Below are positions 61,950-64,000 of a stretch of 64,000 nucleotides of DNA, in pieces. Where the stretch lies: assembly GCF_029625295.1 (NCBI RefSeq), contig NZ_CP121112.1, positions 1,054,001 through 1,118,000 on the forward strand, written 5' to 3'. Position 1 is the stretch's first letter. Each line of letters opens with the position of its first letter. The notes below the pieces were generated by a model, which was not told the origin of the DNA, did not search any database, and saw nothing but the letters and a program-made list of their open reading frames with translations. The DNA is from Flavobacterium gyeonganense. GTDB lineage: Bacteria; Bacteroidota; Bacteroidia; Flavobacteriales; Flavobacteriaceae. The position numbers and the translations under genes are program-made.

Positions 61950-64000
61950 ATGAAAAATTATACTTTATTTGCCTTCTTATTTTTTTCGATTTCCAATTTC
62001 GCACAGATAAAAGGAACCATAACTGATGACAAAGGGAATCCACTCCCCTTTGTTTCTGTTTTTGAAGAGAATACGTATTTCGGAACGACATCAAACGAGC
62101 AGGGAAACTATCAATTAAATGTAAAAGAACCCGGAAAAAACAAAATCATTTTTCAGTATCTGGGTTTCAAAACCCAAAAACTTTCTGTGCCTTCAGATTC
62201 AAAAACCGTAATTCTGGATGTAAAAATGGCTGAAGAAAGCTTTACTTTGAATGAAGTCATTATTGATCCAAAAAACAATCCTGCAAACGCAATTATCAGA
62301 AGTGCTATTGCAAGCAAAAAGGAAAACTCAGAAAAAATTTCGAGATATACAGCTGACTTTTATTCGAAAGGAATGTTTAAAGTAAAAGATCTTCCTAAAA
62401 AAATCCTGGGACAGAAAGTCGATCTTGGCGAAGATATGGCATCTAATTTAGATTCAACAGGAACAGGGATTTTATATCTCTCTGAAACCCTTTCTAAAGT
62501 CACTTTTGAAAAACCGGATAAGCTAAAAGAAAAAATAATTGCTTCCAAAGTTTCGGGAAACAATAGAGGATACAGCTACAATACCGCAGCTTTATCAACT
62601 TATGATTTTTATGACAATACATTAGATTTTAGCGTAAAACTCATCTCGCCAATTGCAGACAATGCTTTTAGTTATTACAAATACAAGCTCGAAGGTACTT
62701 TTTTGGATGATAACAACCACCAGATTAACAAAATCAAAGTAATTCCTAAACGTGATAAAGAACCTGTTTTTGAAGGTTACATTTATATAGTTGACGATAG
62801 TTTCGCCATTTATGCGATAGACCTGGACATCAAAGGCTATCGAATGAAAAATGAATTTACCGAAGTCATGAGTTTAAAACAAAGCTTCAGTTATAATGTC
62901 GCACATAAAATCTGGGCAAAAAATGCACAGACACTTTCGTTTAACGCTGGTTTTTTTGGAACTAAATTCTCTGGAAAATTCAATTACGTTTATTCTAATT
63001 ATGAGTTTCCGGATACTTTTAAAAAGAAAACTTTCGGAAATGAAATTGTAGCTTTTGAAGCCAATGCCAACAAAAAGAATGACGCGTTTTGGAATGAAAT
63101 ACGTCCAATTCCTTTGACTATAGAAGAAAGTACTGATTATATAAAAAAAGATAGTTTACTTACAATTCGTAAATCCAGAAAATACACTGATTCTATTGAT
63201 GCCAAAAACAACAAATTCAAAATTTGGGACATTTTAACGGGTTATGATTACAAAAACACATTCAAAAAATATTCGTTTAATTATAAAGGCCTGTTGAATA
63301 TTGCGTCTTTAAGCTTCAATACTGTTCAGGGATTTAATTTTGATTCTGGATTTTCTTTCAGAAAATGGAACGAAGAAGAAGGAAAAAGCACCTCGATAAG
63401 CACAACATTTAATTACGGTTTTTCAGAAGAGCGTTTTCGGGTTACAGGAGAATTCAGCCATCGTTTCAACGCTATCAATTATGCCACAATTTGGGGTTCG
63501 GGAGGTGTAAAAACAATGCAGTTTAATAATTCTCTACCCATCACTAAACTTGTCAATTCCATAAGTTCTTTATTCTTTAAAGACAATTATATGAAATTGT
63601 ACAATTTAGAATTTGCACAAATCAATTATGGCCAGGATATTGCGAACGGAGTTAATGTGACAGGGCAAATTGGCTACGAACAGCGAAAGCCATTGTTCAA
63701 CACTACTGATTATTCTTTTTTCAAAAAAGATGATTTTTATAGCTCCAATAATCCTTTAGCACCAAATGATTACACAACACCTGCTTTTGAGACCCATCAT
63801 TTATTTAAAACACTTATCACAACCAGAATTAATTTCGGAAATAAATACATTTCAAGACCAGACGGAAGGTATAATTTCAAAAATGACAAGTATCCAACAG
63901 TTTATTTAGCATTTGAAAAAGCCTTTGCAGCCAGCGAAAAAAAATATGAATTTGAAAGGATCGGCGCTTCTATTCAATATGATTTGACATTGGGAAATAA
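61950..64000 (+). CDS. DUF5686 and carboxypeptidase-regulatory-like domain protein, partial
   Basis: The frame is open from ATG 61950 to the window end (over 680 residues). Signal peptide (MKNYTLFAFLFFSISNFAQ), a carboxypeptidase-regulatory-like domain (IKGTITDDKGNPLPFVSVFEENTYFGTTSNEQGNYQLNV) and then a DUF5686 body with NPANAIIRSAIASKKENSEKISRYTADFYSKGMFKVKD and many barrel-like strands (TFNYGFSEERFRVTGEFSHRF). Such proteins are outer-membrane, related in build to TonB receptors but without a plug. Function unknown. The C-terminus is outside the window. Confidence 0.9.
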   Translation, partial: MKNYTLFAFLFFSISNFAQIKGTITDDKGNPLPFVSVFEENTYFGTTSNEQGNYQLNVKEPGKNKIIFQYLGFKTQKLSVPSDSKTVILDVKMAEESFTLNEVIIDPKNNPANAIIRSAIASKKENSEKISRYTADFYSKGMFKVKDLPKKILGQKVDLGEDMASNLDSTGTGILYLSETLSKVTFEKPDKLKEKIIASKVSGNNRGYSYNTAALSTYDFYDNTLDFSVKLISPIADNAFSYYKYKLEGTFLDDNNHQINKIKVIPKRDKEPVFEGYIYIVDDSFAIYAIDLDIKGYRMKNEFTEVMSLKQSFSYNVAHKIWAKNAQTLSFNAGFFGTKFSGKFNYVYSNYEFPDTFKKKTFGNEIVAFEANANKKNDAFWNEIRPIPLTIEESTDYIKKDSLLTIRKSRKYTDSIDAKNNKFKIWDILTGYDYKNTFKKYSFNYKGLLNIASLSFNTVQGFNFDSGFSFRKWNEEEGKSTSISTTFNYGFSEERFRVTGEFSHRFNAINYATIWGSGGVKTMQFNNSLPITKLVNSISSLFFKDNYMKLYNLEFAQINYGQDIANGVNVTGQIGYEQRKPLFNTTDYSFFKKDDFYSSNNPLAPNDYTTPAFETHHLFKTLITTRINFGNKYISRPDGRYNFKNDKYPTVYLAFEKAFAASEKKYEFERIGASIQYDLTLGN

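Noticed and set aside
1..64000. tRNA, rRNA, prophage, insertion sequence or defence island
   Set aside because: Looking through gene gaps and gene contents I found no cloverleaf with CCA-type end, no transposase and no recognised defence gene; a formal search was not possible.

Overview
The window looks like a chromosomal segment of a Flavobacterium-type Bacteroidota. It is AT-rich. Several genes sit behind the phylum's TAnnTTTG promoter box. Two proteins end in type IX secretion (T9SS) sorting domains, lipoproteins carry acidic residues right after the lipobox cysteine, and single-family markers such as DUF4252, DUF4199 and DUF5686 are present. I see no rRNA, tRNA, CRISPR array, insertion sequence or prophage. 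The content is mostly ordinary core genome with a few accessory blocks.

Layout. 1-6.9 kb: a minus-strand operon (TetR regulator, ABC1/AarF kinase-like protein, TIGR03643 protein, short-chain dehydrogenase cut by the window edge), divergent across a perfect operator-like palindrome from a TIGR01777 epimerase; then a YceI-like gene, a VOC protein, an acyl-CoA thioesterase and rmuC. 7-10.8 kb: a lipoprotein, an ECF sigma factor overlapping a trans-envelope repeat/beta-barrel protein, and a MepB-like protein. 10.9-17.1 kb: a giant T9SS-exported nuclease-like protein, an SDR, a small hydrophilic protein, an RsuA/RluE-type pseudouridine synthase and trmL. 17.2-28.9 kb: a vitamin B12 acquisition and remodelling region. 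It holds btuD-btuC-btuF on the minus strand, then on the plus strand a cysteine-rich protein, cobU, a bluB-cobT fusion, cobS, cobC, a cobalamin riboswitch, a btuB-type TonB receptor, a BtuG-like propeller lipoprotein and a T9SS surface protein. 29-37 kb: small genes, rpmH, carB, yiaA-like, two DUF4252 genes and an ECF sigma/anti-sigma pair. 37-44 kb: an S41 peptidase, an ABC-F ATPase, a GlmU-family protein, a NTF2-like/tautomerase/Crp group and rpmE2. 44-50.5 kb: DUF4199, GT2 glycosyltransferase, phospho-sugar mutase, MsbA-like exporter, DUF2971. 50.6-56.3 kb: an M23 peptidase / TonB receptor / two-TM protein / EF-hand lipoprotein operon. 56.4-64 kb: coiled-coil protein, zapA, 6S RNA, rny, xerD, two outer-membrane barrel genes, aroQ and a DUF5686 protein running off the end.

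The B12 genes form one pathway. The TonB receptor and surface proteins capture corrinoid, BtuFCD carries it over the inner membrane, BluB makes 5,6-dimethylbenzimidazole (DMB) from FMN, CobT activates DMB, CobU and CobS attach it to cobinamide, and CobC removes the phosphate. No corrin-ring synthesis genes are visible, so this is salvage and remodelling. The riboswitch controls the uptake genes downstream of it.

A striking technical feature is that ten genes are each broken by exactly one base, nearly always a missing base in an A/T run, and each reads through once that base is restored. This pattern points to sequencing or assembly indels rather than ten real pseudogenes. It also creates an apparent sigma/anti-sigma fusion that should not be taken at face value.
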